Program-made: the position numbers and the translations under genes
NCBI GenBank assembly: GCA_051294375.1
Contig: CM119266.1
Coordinates: 17,478,087 to 17,542,086 of the forward strand
Direction: 5' to 3'
Length of the DNA: 64,000 bases
Source of the DNA: Paraspadella gotoi
Lineage: Eukaryota; Chaetognatha
Part shown: one piece after another, positions 37,815-50,337 of the stretch
How the letters are laid out: each line of letters starts with the position of its first letter
Numbering within the stretch: the stretch's first letter is position 1
Notes under the pieces: model-generated
Database searches by the model: none
Told to the model about the DNA's origin: nothing
What the model saw: only the letters and a program-made list of their open reading frames with translations

Positions 37815-38340
37815 TGAAAGTTGAAAGTTGATTACAAAATAAGAAATTAAAATTAAACATTATCCTTTTAAAAGAGACAGCAAGCTTTTATCTCTCATAT
37901 AAAATGTCATGCATTAACTTAGTTTGTCCCAAGGTCCAGATGGCAGTAATTCCTCTGTTGGTCAAGGATTATGATGTCATTCTGAGGATGTATTAGGATT
38001 ATTAATAGAGCCAAAAAAATATAGATTAAATAAGGATAAAGACTTTTTACTACACCTATTCAAAAATATGTTTTTTTATACTTTCATGTGGAACATTATG
38101 CAAGTCCTTTTATACCATAACTAACAATGAGTTTGACAAGTGGCAACCTCTGAACCAAGTCATATGAAGTATAGTAAAAATGACATATGAAAGAAAGAAC
38201 AATAAGGTCGGAACTCAATAAACTCACGCCGGAGGCAACGACGACGACGACGATGACAACGACGACGGTAAACAAAAGGCTTCAGCGAGTGGACGGTAAT
38301 AAAAGGAAAAGGGGAGGAAGGAGAGAGAGAGAGAGAGAGA
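35206..38340. repeat. Long duplication 3, copy B
   Basis: Partner of 31625-34680, offset by about 3.6 kb, in the same orientation. A third short piece (35035-35130, starting GAAATTTCTCGGGATTATAA) matches 33070-33170 and 36762-36850 and lies just after a 25-N gap. That piece looks like a mis-joined fragment. Confidence 0.88.
37375..37443 (-). mobile_element. Interspersed repeat family 1, copy 3 (fragment)
   Basis: GGGCAGACTATGCTGGGTTA, AGGTCCTC and TTACAAGATAATAAC align with the copy at 5075-5160 in the same orientation. Duplicate of the copy at 33672. Confidence 0.4.
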
Positions 38341-39317
38341 GACTATCGAAAGTAAGTTACCTTAAAAAATTTTGTTATGATCCACTTTGGGAAAAAAAAC
38401 TATGAAAGATATGCAGAATATGCAAAAAGATCCGATAAAAATTTATTTATAACCTATGTAAAGTGCACAAGACTATATAATCCTCATTTACATAATTGTT
38501 TTATCATACTTTATCTTTCTTACTCTCTCTCTCTTTCTCTCTTTCTCTTTCTGACTCTCGGTCTCTCTCTGTCTCTCTTTCTCTCTGTCTCTCTCTATGT
38601 CTCTCTCTATGGCGAACCAGAATGGGCAGGACCATAGTGAGCCAAACGAAACATGGAACATTGTCAGTCTGGCATTGTGTTGAGCCAAAATTAGAATCAT
38701 ATTCTTCTCCTTTTTCTATTTACTTTTTATCCCTCTAATGACTCCCTCTCTTTCCTCCTTTCTTTTCCTCTTTTTTTTTTTGTCCTTCCACTTTCCTTTT
38801 TTTATTCTTCCAATCATTCCTACCCTCTCCCTTTATTTCTCCTCATTCTTCTACCTCCATTCCTCCTTTTTCTTCCTCCTCCTGCTCCTCCAAGATTTTT
38901 CAAAGGAGATTTTCTCCGAGGATAAAAAGGATTTTTTTCTTTTATTCGCGAAATAAGAAAAAAAAAAGAAAGAAATAAATAAAAAGTGAACTTCCACCAA
39001 AGAGTAAGGAAATGCGTCTTTGGACGGAAGGACAAAGTTCAGAGGGGAAAAGCAGAAGGGGAAATATCGTGAAGGAAATCTACGATAAGAAAAGATAGTG
39101 AAATATAAAAGGGACAAAAATAAAAAGGAAGGTAATGAATAAATAAAAACTTCATGTACTAAGTTTACCAATTAATTTCTTTTAAAAATATTTTTTATTC
39201 ATTCATTTATTCATTCGTTCCTACTTTCCTTCCGTCCTAAATTAAATTAAGTTAAATTAAATTAAATCAATTAATTTAATTAATTATATTAAATAAAGTT
39301 TCCCATTCTTTCGTTAC

Positions 39318-39600
39318 CAGGTGGAGGCCTCGGCGAACCTCTGTAATCCTGCGACCGGGAGCCTGGAAACCAAGCATGGTCAAACATCACGGACCCACGG
39401 AATGTCTCACAGAACCATCGTGAGGACATCCGGCATAACAGACTGCTCACAACAGACGTTAATCCGAAGCCTTCCCTCTAATAGTAATACGTGTTCCATC
39501 TAGTACTATTGATAAGGACATAAGATTACCGCGAAGCTTCTGTCATGTTCCCGCCCTCGTCCATAAAACCAGACTCGGTTTCTCATTTTTTATATACTTT
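39318..39600 (+). mobile_element. Interspersed repeat family 2, copy 2
   Basis: CCAG|GTGGAGGCCTCGGCGAACC, TGTAATCCTGCGACCGGGAG, CATCACGGACCCACGGAATG and CTCTAATAGTAATACGTG, ending near ACCAGACTCGGTTTCTC. The frame LCNPATGSLETKHG.TSRTHG is shared with copy 1, but copy 1 has stops further on, so coding is doubtful. Confidence 0.5.
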
Positions 39601-40216
39601 CATTTAAAGAAGGATAGATTATGGGACAAATGTTTGACTTATATTAGTGGGTGAAAAGAAGTTATGTAACTTATGTTGCAACGAAAAAAATTCCAATGCG
39701 CGCACTGTTTTGTTTCTTGCTAAGTATAATTATAATCATAAGTATAATTAAAAACATCGGCCAGAGAGTTAACCTTATGTTGTATCCCTTTATTTTTAAA
39801 ACAAGACACTCATCTCCCGCTTTCCCTCATATTTTAAAAACTATAATAAAGGTAACTCATATTTGTCATTTAATTGTTTTAATTAATAATTTTATTTTAT
39901 TAATAATGATAATGATAATAGTGATATTTAAATAAAGTATTATTGCATATTTGATACGTTTACTCTTTTACTCTCCGCTTTGTGATTGCCATTCAATTCA
40001 TTTTATTTTCTTAACTCCCAAGCTTTATTAATTAATTACATTTTCTTATTCAAATTTAACTTTAAATTTCAAAATCACACAGAGGGTAAAGACGACGACG
40101 AAAACGACTATGATCCGCGCTGTTTTTCTGAACAACGACAACAACAACAACGACCACGACGAATAAACATGAAGACAAGAAAANNNNNNNNNNNNNNNNN
40201 NNNNNNNNAGAAGAAA

Positions 40217-40412
40217 TATACCACTACTCTACAGTCATTACCTATCTTCCTAATCGACTCTGCCACTAATAGCTTGTTCAAAGTACACGGTTTACGGGGA
40301 ACAAAAGTAAATCTTTAAAAAAAAATAATGAATATACATAGTAAAACTAACTACACAAAATTAAATCCATCGAATGAGACGATGACCCGAAAGAAAGGGT
40401 TAAACTCTCTCC
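40217..40412 (-). mobile_element. Interspersed repeat family 3, copy 1
   Basis: The reverse complement matches 48975-49110: GTTTAACCCTTTCTTTCGGG, TCATCGTCTCAT, a T-run, and CCCCGTAA.CGTGTACTTTGA. Confidence 0.5.
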
Positions 40413-41894
40413 CGATCCCTATACCAGACATGCTAATTTTTCTTTTTTCTACGAAACCAGAAAGAGAAATTATCCTCAGTTCGAGGCTCTGCACTTTCTG
40501 TACCATCGGATCTTTCCTCCTCCTCCTTCCTCTCATCACACCCACATCTCTGCGGTGCCTCTGCTCGTCCAGTCCCTTCAAAAAATGTCAATTTATCTAC
40601 AGAACTTCAAATACACCTCTCTAGGATAAGCTCCTTGCGAATCCTACTCGTCATCCTATCTTCTTCGAAATATCCTCGGACCAAAAAGTTTTTCTTCTCT
40701 CAAACTCTCTACAGAATATTCTAAAGTGATCAATTTCTCACCCCAAAATAACAGACCGATAAAACATAAAATACTGAGAATACCACAAAGAATATTTTCG
40801 CAAATATTGTTTACACAACTTTTGCGGCGAAAAAAAACAATGAAAAATCTAATCTATCAAATTGCTATCTTTTTTTTTGCGGAAAAATCTTGTCATCACA
40901 AGGCGAATTCTCGAAAGAAAGAATAACTTTCCTACTCACGGCATTCAAGGGTGAATAAATACAAAACAAACACACTTCTCTCAATCTCTGAACGTTTTCT
41001 TCATCAAACTGGGTGGCCCTCTCCTTTATCTTCTCATCTCATCCCTCTCTCTTCTCTCTCTCTCTCTCCCTCTCTTCCTCTTCTCTCTCCTCCTCCTCTC
41101 TCTCTTCTTTCTCTCTCCTCCACCCCGGCACATTACAAAAAAAAAACTTTCTTTTAAATCCTATTGCGATTAGAACTTAAAGAAAGAGGATTGCCGGCGC
41201 AGATACTTGATTAATAAGCATTTGAATTAACTTCATTTATATTTTATAGTGATGCTTTGGAAAACTCATACAAGTGAATCTCACCTTAATTAAGCGACGA
41301 ATTTAATTCCAAATATGTATTCTATTCATATAACACACAATTGACCAACTAAAAATATGTTCTTGTATTCAACATGGCTCGCGCGATATGTTAATGATTA
41401 TTTTTTCACACCACACGGCTAAAGCCCGTAAAAATCAAAGTCGCCACATACCCCTAGTACTGGAGAATGGATCACATAAGAGGAAATATCTGCCACTTGC
41501 ATTTCACGTATTAATTGACTCAACCTCTGTAACGTCTTCGTGATAATGACTTATTTTCTGCGTATTCGTCGAGTTCATTCTATTTATCGTTATTCTTTGC
41601 GCTTTCCGTCGTTATATCTGTCTACTTAGTGCAGTACCCATTATAGTCGTAATCATATATACTTTATATCTATCTCCGTAATCTTTCTTAAACGTCATAA
41701 TAATGTACGCTATTCATATGGTCTATATGTCTATTCAGTCATCCATAATTTCATCCACAATAGAGAGATCGCCATGACTAATATATCTGCGATTACTGTC
41801 AATAACGCCATTCACTATGGTCATACAATCATCATCATACTATCATACAATCAATCACAATCCATCATCTCATCATCAATCATTACCCGCAATT

Positions 41895-42253
41895 CTAATG
41901 TCTCATCAAATCGCTCGTAACTCCTACTAACCTCGACCTTTTAAATCCATCGTCAACCCCTCTATCACTAACAGTCGTCACCTGACGTCCGTCATCCCAC
42001 GTCTTAAATCTATTATCCACTTTTTTTAGTAACTTCACTCTTTTCGTACAACTCGTACGAGAAACGGAGACATCGAAAACTTCCTCGACATAATCGGAAG
42101 AGATTGGCATAGTCCTCCAAATCGTTTCTCAGAGGATGGCCATGAATTAATGGGTGATAATAACATTAAGTCTCTGCCGCGTTGTCCGTTGCTTCTTATA
42201 ATCACTACACTCCTCCTACTCCTCCTCTCCTCCTCCGTAGCCAACGACGACAT
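41895..42253 (-). CDS. Candidate broken open frame, unidentified
   Basis: Two overlapping minus-strand frames (42035-42253 and 41895-42110) together cover 359 bp of higher GC than their AT-rich flanks. They would make one longer frame if a single shift occurred near 42090-42110. Non-repetitive stretches include GGLCQSLP, SSDYVEEVFDVSVSRTS and KKVDNRFKTWDDGRQV. No homologue is recognised. Given the indel load of this assembly, a split exon is possible, but so is chance. Confidence 0.15.
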
Positions 42254-44310
42254 GAAAAGCTTTCAGTTGTATTTTAAAACTGAGATCGAGCCAAGTGTAA
42301 ATTTTCAAGTTCGTTCTTAAAACTCTCATTCCAAGCTTCCGACCTGCCTTGCGATCTCATTCCTTTTTTACAACTTCTCTACAATCAATGCCTAGATCCA
42401 GATCTTAGAGTGTCTTTTTTCTGCGCAATCGCGAAAGATAAATTGCCAGCGATATTATCATTTTCCTTTCTTTATCCATTTCTCATGTTCCTTCAACTCT
42501 TCTCCTTCTTCATCTCCCTTCTACTTTTCCCCTCCGATGCTACCATCTATCTCAAAAATCTCATTACACTATTCGAAATGTTTCTTTTACCTCACTTCCT
42601 TAAAACCATTACCCATTCAATTTTTCTTTTTAAATTTTAAACATCTTAATATGTTTTTCGGTTTCCATTCAATATTATTTCTTATACTTATTATTTTCAT
42701 AATTCATTTTCTGAATATCTTTTTATACAAAACAATAAAATTCTGTGAAGCACGACCGAAAATTTCTTTTTTTCATTTTGGAATCAACTCCGTCTAACCC
42801 TGCCCGTTCACTCCTCTAATAATGTACATCATCGTCTCGCCCATCTAACGTGTCGATGCGACATGCAAACGTTTTGCGAATTTCACTTAACGCTTTTATC
42901 CACTTTTTCTTCTTTCCTTCTTTCTTTTTATTTTTTTTCCTTTTTCCTTTATTTTTTCTTTTCAATTATTTTTTTTAAAATCCTTAAGAAACGAATTCGA
43001 ATTATAGTTAATTCTCAGAAAAAATTCATCCAACCGCGAAACGAGGCTCTCGTCAAGATGGAAAGTAAAGAGGGCACAGGAGGAGGCCAGCGAGGCAAGG
43101 AGGAAGTGGGCGCTGGCCAGTGCAAAAAACCACGCGTATATACCTGAATCGATACAACGAAATTCGCGCCAGAAGCGTGAATTCATCGGTACCGCTCTGT
43201 CTCTTTTAATATTAATATATTATCTATTTACCTAATATTATTACTTATTTATTAATTATTCTATTCCCTATTCATTTTATATTAATTATCTTACATATTA
43301 CTTCTCATTAATCTCTACTTCATTCTATTGTTCTAATCTTATTAATTTTTCTTCAATTTCCTTACTGTCACTTCATTATTTATTCCTTATCTAATTATTA
43401 TTTGATTCTATTTCTTTCTATATCCATAGACTGTTGATATCATTTAATAATCATATTAATCATTATATTATTATAATATTATATCACTTCTATTATCCCT
43501 ATTTATTATTCATTATTATTAATTTATTATTCAATCATTATTAATCTAAACTTTCTATCAATTACAGTTTTTTTTGCTATCTTTTAATATAATCTATTAG
43601 ATGAATCAAATAAAGCCGGTATGTCTGTGAGTGGTTCAGTCAACAAGAGTAGAGATATTGTTTGTGTTTATTTGTTTAATTCAGTGTCAATAATACTCCT
43701 TTGCGTAATTGTTTTGATTTATATTTAATATAAAAAATTTAATTCTATCTACATCTTCAATGAGATTTAAGCTTTTTTGTGTTTTTCTTATAAACATAAA
43801 AGCATGTACCAAAAGTGAAGATAATTACACGAGAATTCTTATCTCTACAAATTCCATTCGAGGACCTATTTATTATTAAATATTTTATAATCATCCGAGC
43901 ATTATATGAAATATACTAAATACAAGAGTGATTTCTTCAAGTGCGCGAAGCTGCCGAAATCGTGATGATTAAATCGATGACAATTGGAAGAAAAATAAAG
44001 CTAACGTTAAATGTGGTCTCTCTTTCACACTATGCTAAAATAATATAGGCGAACGTCAGGCCTTATAGAGTAGAACACAGAGGAAACGAAGCATTTCATT
44101 TACAAGAAAACGAACATAATAGAATGCATAATAGAGACCCTATATTAAACAGAGAAAAGTATGAGACAATCTACTAGGTCGGGAAAAGAAAAGGGAAAAA
44201 AGTTAAATTCACTTTAAGAAGAGGAGACGGCGAGTAGAAGACGAGCACAATACGTAATGAGAGCGATAGTATGCGTGATAAGAAAGCAAGAAAACTAAAT
44301 TTTTAGTATG
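42254..44310. other. AT-rich intergenic with a small coding-like piece
   Basis: Mostly T-rich, with ATT/TTA repeats at 43200-43600. A short non-repetitive piece at 43050-43200 reads EEASEARRKWALASAKNH and IPESIQRNSRQKREFIG in one plus-strand frame. It might be a decayed exon or element fragment, but no start or splice sites are clear. Confidence 0.4.
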
Positions 44311-44748
44311 TTAATAACCAATCAAGTCTTTAGTGCCGCCGGTTAATGACAGCCGACGAACTGAGGATTTTTTATCTCTTCTGTATTTTCCGTTGTAACC
44401 AAGAGGTTGACATTCGAGCGTGCCTAGGATGTCGGGTTCACACGACGCATCTCCAGTGAGACGGGCACAAGACCGTATTCCTCCGCATTCGAGACGGACA
44501 TGCGGACAGTTGATAAGGGAAGAACTTCGGAGACGCGACGTGATCCGCGATCTTGAGTAGTCAGTACTACGTAACGACTTTTTGTTTATCCTTCCTACCT
44601 TCCTAAAAGCCAGAATTAGTTTAACGCGAGTCGACATTCGGACGCTAAAAACTGGGAAACGAGAGAGAGAAAGAAAAATCGAGCAGAGAGAGAAAGTGAA
44701 TGAGCGAGTCACTAGATTTAGTGAAATTTTTGTATTTATTCGGAACAA
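44311..44748 (-). CDS. Candidate terminal exon of an unidentified cysteine-containing protein
   Basis: An open frame of 145 codons ending in TAA, not built from simple repeats and richer in GC than its flanks. The last part contains five spaced cysteines (NCPHVRLECGG, RSCARLTGDASC, LECQPLGY) followed by a basic tail (KYRRDKK, SVRR). The annotated Met is arbitrary. A minus-strand acceptor-like GGCTTTTAG|GAAGG near 44608 would make the real coding part about 100 residues. No AATAAA lies close behind the stop. Cysteine spacing and dibasic sites would suit a secreted peptide or extracellular domain, but I recognise no family. Confidence 0.28.
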   Translation of the reverse strand: MFRINTKISLNLVTRSFTFSLCSIFLSLSRFPVFSVRMSTRVKLILAFRKVGRINKKSLRSTDYSRSRITSRLRSSSLINCPHVRLECGGIRSCARLTGDASCEPDILGTLECQPLGYNGKYRRDKKSSVRRLSLTGGTKDLIGY

Positions 44749-47179
44749 AGAATTAATTTTGTGAGTTGAGCCTGAGAAAAAAGAAAATAATCTTTTTTTT
44801 TACGGACGAAAGTAAAAAAGATAGTCTTTTGCTGGTAAGAAGGAGAGCGTGAGAGTGTGCAAGGAGGATGAGTTAATTAATGTATATCTCGGTTTGAAGA
44901 GAAAGTCATTATGAAGTTATAATAAGAGGAGAGCAGAGATGTGGTAAGGAATAGTATACTCTTAGGAATCGTAGTTAAATCAATGCTTAATTTGTAGTAC
45001 TGAGAAATAGAAGTGGTCAAGAACAATTGCCCTGGTTCTCATCTATAAAAAAAGTTAAAGGCGAAAGAAAAAGAAAAAGGATCAGGTGGTGAAAGAGGGA
45101 CTCGAAACGAAGATCAAATGATCGGAGCCGAGAGAGGGCTAAACCTTTTCTAACGAAGACAACGTTATTGAGCGCCACAGAAAGCAGAGAGGGGCGGAAA
45201 GAAAAGAAAGACAAAAACACTCGAGTCTGAGAAGATGAAAAGGAAAAGCTAACGGCGAAATAAAAAAAACATTAAAAAGAAAGACATTACTTACTATAAA
45301 CTAAAATGCAAAAAACAAATATAAACACAACAAATAGCAAGAGAGAGTCAATAACAAAAGAGATAAACTTTAATTCCCTCGTAAAATCCCTCGACGTAGC
45401 CGAATCTATATAGTGAAAAACTGATGAAAAGAAAAAAATGAAAAATTAAAAATAATACAAGCGACGAAAAATCCTAAAAAGTACAAACAACCGTCGAAAA
45501 CGACACACGACGACGATGACGACGAAAAACCGATGACCACAATATTATTAATAAAAAACGTATAAACTGATTTTAAAAACAGAACCAACGACTATGACTA
45601 GTAACTTTGAACACCCGATAACGACGATCGCCCTTTGACGACGACCGCAATAATCGAAGACTTGCCCATAATTGACTATATAAACAGACGATAAATGATC
45701 GATAAGGAAAATATTGTAGTACAGCTCGAGTTAGATAGTATTGTTAGTTAGTTGTCGTCAATTGTTTAATATATACCGTTCTTCATTTCTTTTCTTTTCT
45801 TTTTTGAAAAAAAAAAAGAACGTAGTCATCTGTTTACGGGAGGGATGGCATTCCGGTTTGCGTCATTAACCAAATATTTGTCCCATTAAAGTCGTTTCCT
45901 GTCCATCATTTCTGTTCATCAATAGGCAGACATGCAGACAACCGACAATTTAGTAATTGAGTTTTCCTGCCTTTTTTAATTTCCTCTCCCTCCCTTTTGT
46001 TCTCTTTTATAGAGCGAGAGGTGAGAAGAAGAGAGAGAGAGAGAGAGAGAGAGACGAGAGAGAGAGACGAGAGAAGAGAGAGAGAGACGAGAGAGAGAGA
46101 GAGACGAGAGAGAGAGTGAAAGAAGTTCAGGTTTCTCCTCTCATTTCCGGTTTTTTAATTTCTTTTGTTTCCTCTACTAATGATTAGATTCACTCTCATC
46201 TCTCTCTCTCTCATCTCTCTTCTCTCTTCATCGTCTCTCTCTCTCTCTCAGATCCACTGTCAACTCTCTCTCATTCTCTCATCATCTCATCATCTCTCTC
46301 TCTCTACACACCCTTACCATCCACTTCGCAGTTTCTCTCCTCCTTATTCTATCCCATCTCCGGCCTTTTGCCCCGCAAAGACAAACTTGGCGTCAGTCGT
46401 CGTTCGTCGTCGTCGTAAGTCAAATTAACGTTTCTATTGCTCTTTTTCGACAACGATTCTTAAACACGACTACGTCGATGATATATATTAACAATGACGA
46501 CAACAACAACAACGACGACGACTACATCCACGAAATCGCTGAGTGGCATCAATATTCGTCGTCGTCGGCATCGTCGTCCTCTTCTTCGTCATCGTCGTCG
46601 CCATCGTCGTCGTCATCGTCGTCGTCTTCGACGGTTGTAGTTTTTCGCGTTTATTTAATTTTCATCTTTTCATCGTCGCGTCCGAGGGATTTTACGAGGA
46701 ATATTTCCTGATTTGTATTTGTTTTTTTATCTGTTTTGCATTTGTTTTGTAGTTGTTTTTATTTTTTTATTCCGTTACTTTCCTTTTTTATCTTTCAGCG
46801 GTTTTGCTTCTCTCGGTGGCGCCAAAACGTTGTCGAAAGTTTAGCCCGGCGATATTTAGAGTTCGAGTCCTCTCACTGAACTTTTCTTTTTCTTCCTAAA
46901 CTTTTTTAAGATGAGAACCAGGCAATGTTGACACTATAGTACTACAATTTTAAGTCATATTTAACTACGATTCTAAAGTATACATTCCTTACACTCCTAA
47001 TAACTTCAAAATGACTTCTTTCAAACGAATAAAAAAAAATATTTTAATTAGTTTCTTAAGAAAAGAATTTTTTACTTCGTCGAAAAAAAAAGATATTTCT
47101 TTTCAGGAATCACAAAAATTTTTGTCGAAAAAAAAATTTCACAAAAGTGACGATTCACGCTTTTCCCAGTTTTTAAGCG
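44749..47179. other. Intergenic, GAC/GTC- and GA-rich
   Basis: Unique sequence around 44800-45400, (CGA)n at 45490-45540, a GA array at 46031-46118, CT at 46200-46310 and a TCG array at 46550-46632. No supported gene. Confidence 0.55.
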
Positions 47180-47385
47180 TCGAAGTTCGACTCGTTAAAC
47201 TAATTCGGTTTAGAGAAAAAACAGAGAAAAGGACAGCGAAGTTCTCTTATAACGAGATCGAGAGAAGACGGGTGGGAAAAAAGACAGCGAAGTTTGCATA
47301 CAACGAGAAAAAGAAGAAAAACAGTTCGCTTATAACGAAAAGACGATAAAAATAAAAATTAGTTCGCTTTTAACGAAATCGCTCA
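47180..47385. mobile_element. Array of TTCGCTTATAACGAAA-like motifs
   Basis: Five diverged copies of an AGTTCGCTTATAACGAGA-like motif (near 47180, 47240, 47290, 47325 and 47360) are separated by purine-rich spacers. They share wording with 6940-6985. This looks like decayed terminal sequence of pogo/Tigger-type transposons; no transposase frame is present. Confidence 0.3.
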
Positions 47386-47807
47386 TACGTATTGGGTAAA
47401 GAGAAAGTAATTGTTTTTTTAGTTTATTTGCATTTGTTCGTAATAATGTTCGTTTAAGGCGGTTTATATTTACATAGAAAGGGAGTTTTTACTTCAATTG
47501 ATGAAAAAACTAGACCTGGCATGAAGAAATGAAGAAAATAANNNNNNNNNNNNNNNNNNNNNNNNNNNNNNNNNNNNNNNNNNNNNNNNNNNNNNNNNNN
47601 NNNNNNNNNNNNNNNNNNNNNNNNNNNNNNNNNNNNNNNNNNNNNNNNNNNNNNNNNNNNNNNNNNNNNNNNNNNNNNNNNNNNNNNNNNNNNNNNNNNN
47701 NNNNNNNNNNNNNNNNNNNNNNNNNNNNNNNNNNNNNNNNNNNNNNNNNNNNNNNNNNNNNNNNNNNNNNNNNNNNNNNNNNNNNNNNNNNNNNNNNNNN
47801 NNNNNNN

Positions 47808-47845
<38 letters not shown>

Positions 47846-48974
47846 GTATCGGCAATTTGCAAAGACACAATGGAGAAGTTTAAAACCACAGAGTCGGAAC
47901 TTAAAGAAGTTAAAACGAATTAAAGTAATTGTTTTATCACTAGTTTCATGTCGTTGGACGGAGGAGGAAGAGGAGGAGGAGGAGGNNNNNNNNNNNNNNN
48001 NNNNNNNNNNNNNNNNNNNNNNNNNNNNNNNNNNNNNNNNNNNNNNNNNNNNNNNNNNNNNNNNNNNNNNNNNNNNNNNNNNNNNNNNNNNNNNNNNNNN
48101 NNNNNNNNNNNNNNNNNNNNNNNNNNNNNNNNNNNNNNNNNNNNNNNNNNNNNNNNNNNNNNNNNNNNNNNNNNNNNNNNNNNNNNNNNNNNNNNNNNNN
48201 NNNNNNNNNNNNNNNNNNNNNNNNNNNNNNNNNNNNNNNNNNNNNNNNNNNNNNAATAACGCCGTTTATGCTGACTATTATGAAGATGACAATAACAATG
48301 ATGAAGACGACAAAGACGACGATGACGATAATGATTACGACTAAAATGACGACGACTAAGAAGACGATAACGACGAAAGCCAATACGATAAATATGACGA
48401 AGAATACAGAAATAATCATTATCACGAAGACGTAAAAAGATTCAGAGTCATTAAGATAAATGCAAAGATAATTTGCCTATGAGCAAAGTACAGGGTGGGC
48501 GATATTTTTACGAGCTTTACCGGGTGATTCATTAAACTATCGGCATTAATCAGCATATTTTTGTTTCTGTGTTATATGAATAGATACATATNNNNNNNNN
48601 NATATTTGGGGTGGAAAATTTATAAGTTTTCCAAAGTAAAAAATAAAGTTCAAAGATTTTNNNNNNNNNNNNNNNNNNNNNNNNNNNNNNNNNNNNNNNN
48701 NNNNNNNNNNNNNNNNNNNNNNNNNNNNNNNNNNNNNNNNNNNNNNNNNNNNNNNNNNNNNNNNNNNNNNNNNNNNNNNNNNNNNNNNNNNNNNNNNNNN
48801 NNNNNNNNNNNNNNNNNNNNNNNNNNNNNNNNNNNNNNNNNNNNNNNNNNNNNNNNNNNNNNNNNNNNNNNNNNNNNNNNNNNNNNNNNNNNNNNNNNNN
48901 NNNNNNNNNNNNNNNNNNNNNNNNNNNNNNNNNNNNNNNNNNNNNNNNNNNNNNNNNNNNNNNNNNTAATGCTG

Positions 48975-49110
48975 GGGAGTTTAACCCTTTCTTTCGGGTC
49001 ATCGTCTCATCGAGGATTAATTTTGTTATAGTTTACTAGTAATCATTATTTTTTTTTTTACAATTTATTGATTCCCCGTAACCGATGTACTTTGAACAAA
49101 TTAGGGAGTC
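48975..49110 (+). mobile_element. Interspersed repeat family 3, copy 2
   Basis: Starts GAGTTTAACCCTTTCTTTCG right after the N gap at 48661-48966 and ends near GATGTACTTTGAACAAATTA. Partner of 40217-40412. Confidence 0.5.
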
Positions 49111-49639
49111 AATAAAAAAAAACTTTATTTCCGCATATTTTCTCCGCGTTGCTCTTTTGTTGAGCCACCAAAAATCGAGGATCAAAATTTGACCTGAAAT
49201 TCGATTTTAAATTTATTTCTTCTCCGACAAAAAAAAAAAAAAAAGCAAATAGAATCCGAACGAAAAACAAAATTTAACCTAAATAAAACAAAAACTAAAA
49301 CTAAAACAAAAATTAAAATAAAAATTAAAAAGGTCAAACGGGACGATCTGAGTTCGGTAATCTGTCGTTTATCGCCAAAGAGAGAGTGAAAGAGACAGAG
49401 AAACAGAAATTAATCGGGCGTAAAACATTTCCAGACTGAGTTTTATGTTTATACTTTTGTTGCGATTGTTTTGTCGATGAAAAACACTGATATGAATGAT
49501 TGCCGCTACCAATTCGATTAAGCATTTTCAGCTGTACAAGTTTCTACAACCGACTTTCTACAACGGCAACAACTTAAACTACGACGACGACTAAGAGTAA
49601 AAACGATCCGCCCAGCTGCATCTTTTTAGGACAATTTTT

Positions 49640-49770
49640 TTTCACTCACTCACTTACCTACTCCTTCACTCACTCACTCACTTACTCAATCATTCACTAT
49701 CTCACTTACTCACTTCTTTAGTCACTCGCTCACTCACAAATCCAATCGCCCACAGACTCACCCACTCGAA
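49640..49770 (+). repeat. CACT-type degenerate microsatellite
   Basis: CTCACTCACTTAC variants repeated about 20 times with substitutions. Confidence 0.8.
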
Positions 49771-49971
49771 AGAACGAGAATTCCCCCAACACTTTTCTGC
49801 TCGAACGATTCTCGATTCCTCTCACAAGATTTTGGGCGGATCGGAAATAGTAAATCACTTTCTCCCTTTCTTTCCTTCCCTTCTTTCCTCCTTCTTTCTT
49901 TCTTTCCTTCCTTCCTTCCTTCCTTCTATAATTTAATTCACTTAATCAATGAAACCTCATTTTTGACAGGT

Positions 49972-50010
49972 AGAGGCCTCGGCCAGCCTGCGACCGGGAA
50001 ATAGGTAACA
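49972..50010 (+). mobile_element. Interspersed repeat family 2, copy 3 (5' fragment)
   Basis: (TTCC)n at 49903-49925, about 50 bp, then GACAG|GTAGAGGCCTCGGCC and AGCCTGCGACCGGGAA. After this it diverges into a short CCCTTTGG repeat. All three family members share the TTCC tract and a CAG|GT junction. Confidence 0.45.
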
Positions 50011-50281
50011 GAACCCCTTTGGCCCTTTGGCCCTTTGCCACCGATAGGGCAGCTTTACGAGAAAACTACATTGATACGTGAAATCTGTATGAGACCCTCA
50101 CTTTGCGATGCCGAAGTTCTATCGATGTCAATAAGCAAAAATGATATCCTTTTCTCGTCTTTTATATAAAGTTAAAATTATAATTCACTCAAAGTCAAAG
50201 ATATGTTTCACTTGACAGTATTGTACAATTTTATTTTCATGAATAGAATTTACAAGTTACAATTGTTAAACGTTAACCACA

Positions 50282-50337
<56 letters not shown>

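Larger units (their letters stand above)
38341..41894. other. Intergenic with family 2 and 3 repeats
   Basis: T-rich CTCT and CCTTTT sequence (38510-38900), an AAATTAAATT tract (39240-39295), the family 2 and 3 copies, a 25-N gap and a CT-rich piece at 41030-41120. No gene supported. Confidence 0.55.

Noticed and set aside
46858-46870. GAGTTCGAGTCC resembling a tRNA B box
   Set aside because: The expected 5-bp T stem does not form around a 7-nt loop, and no A box or acceptor stem is present at the right distance.
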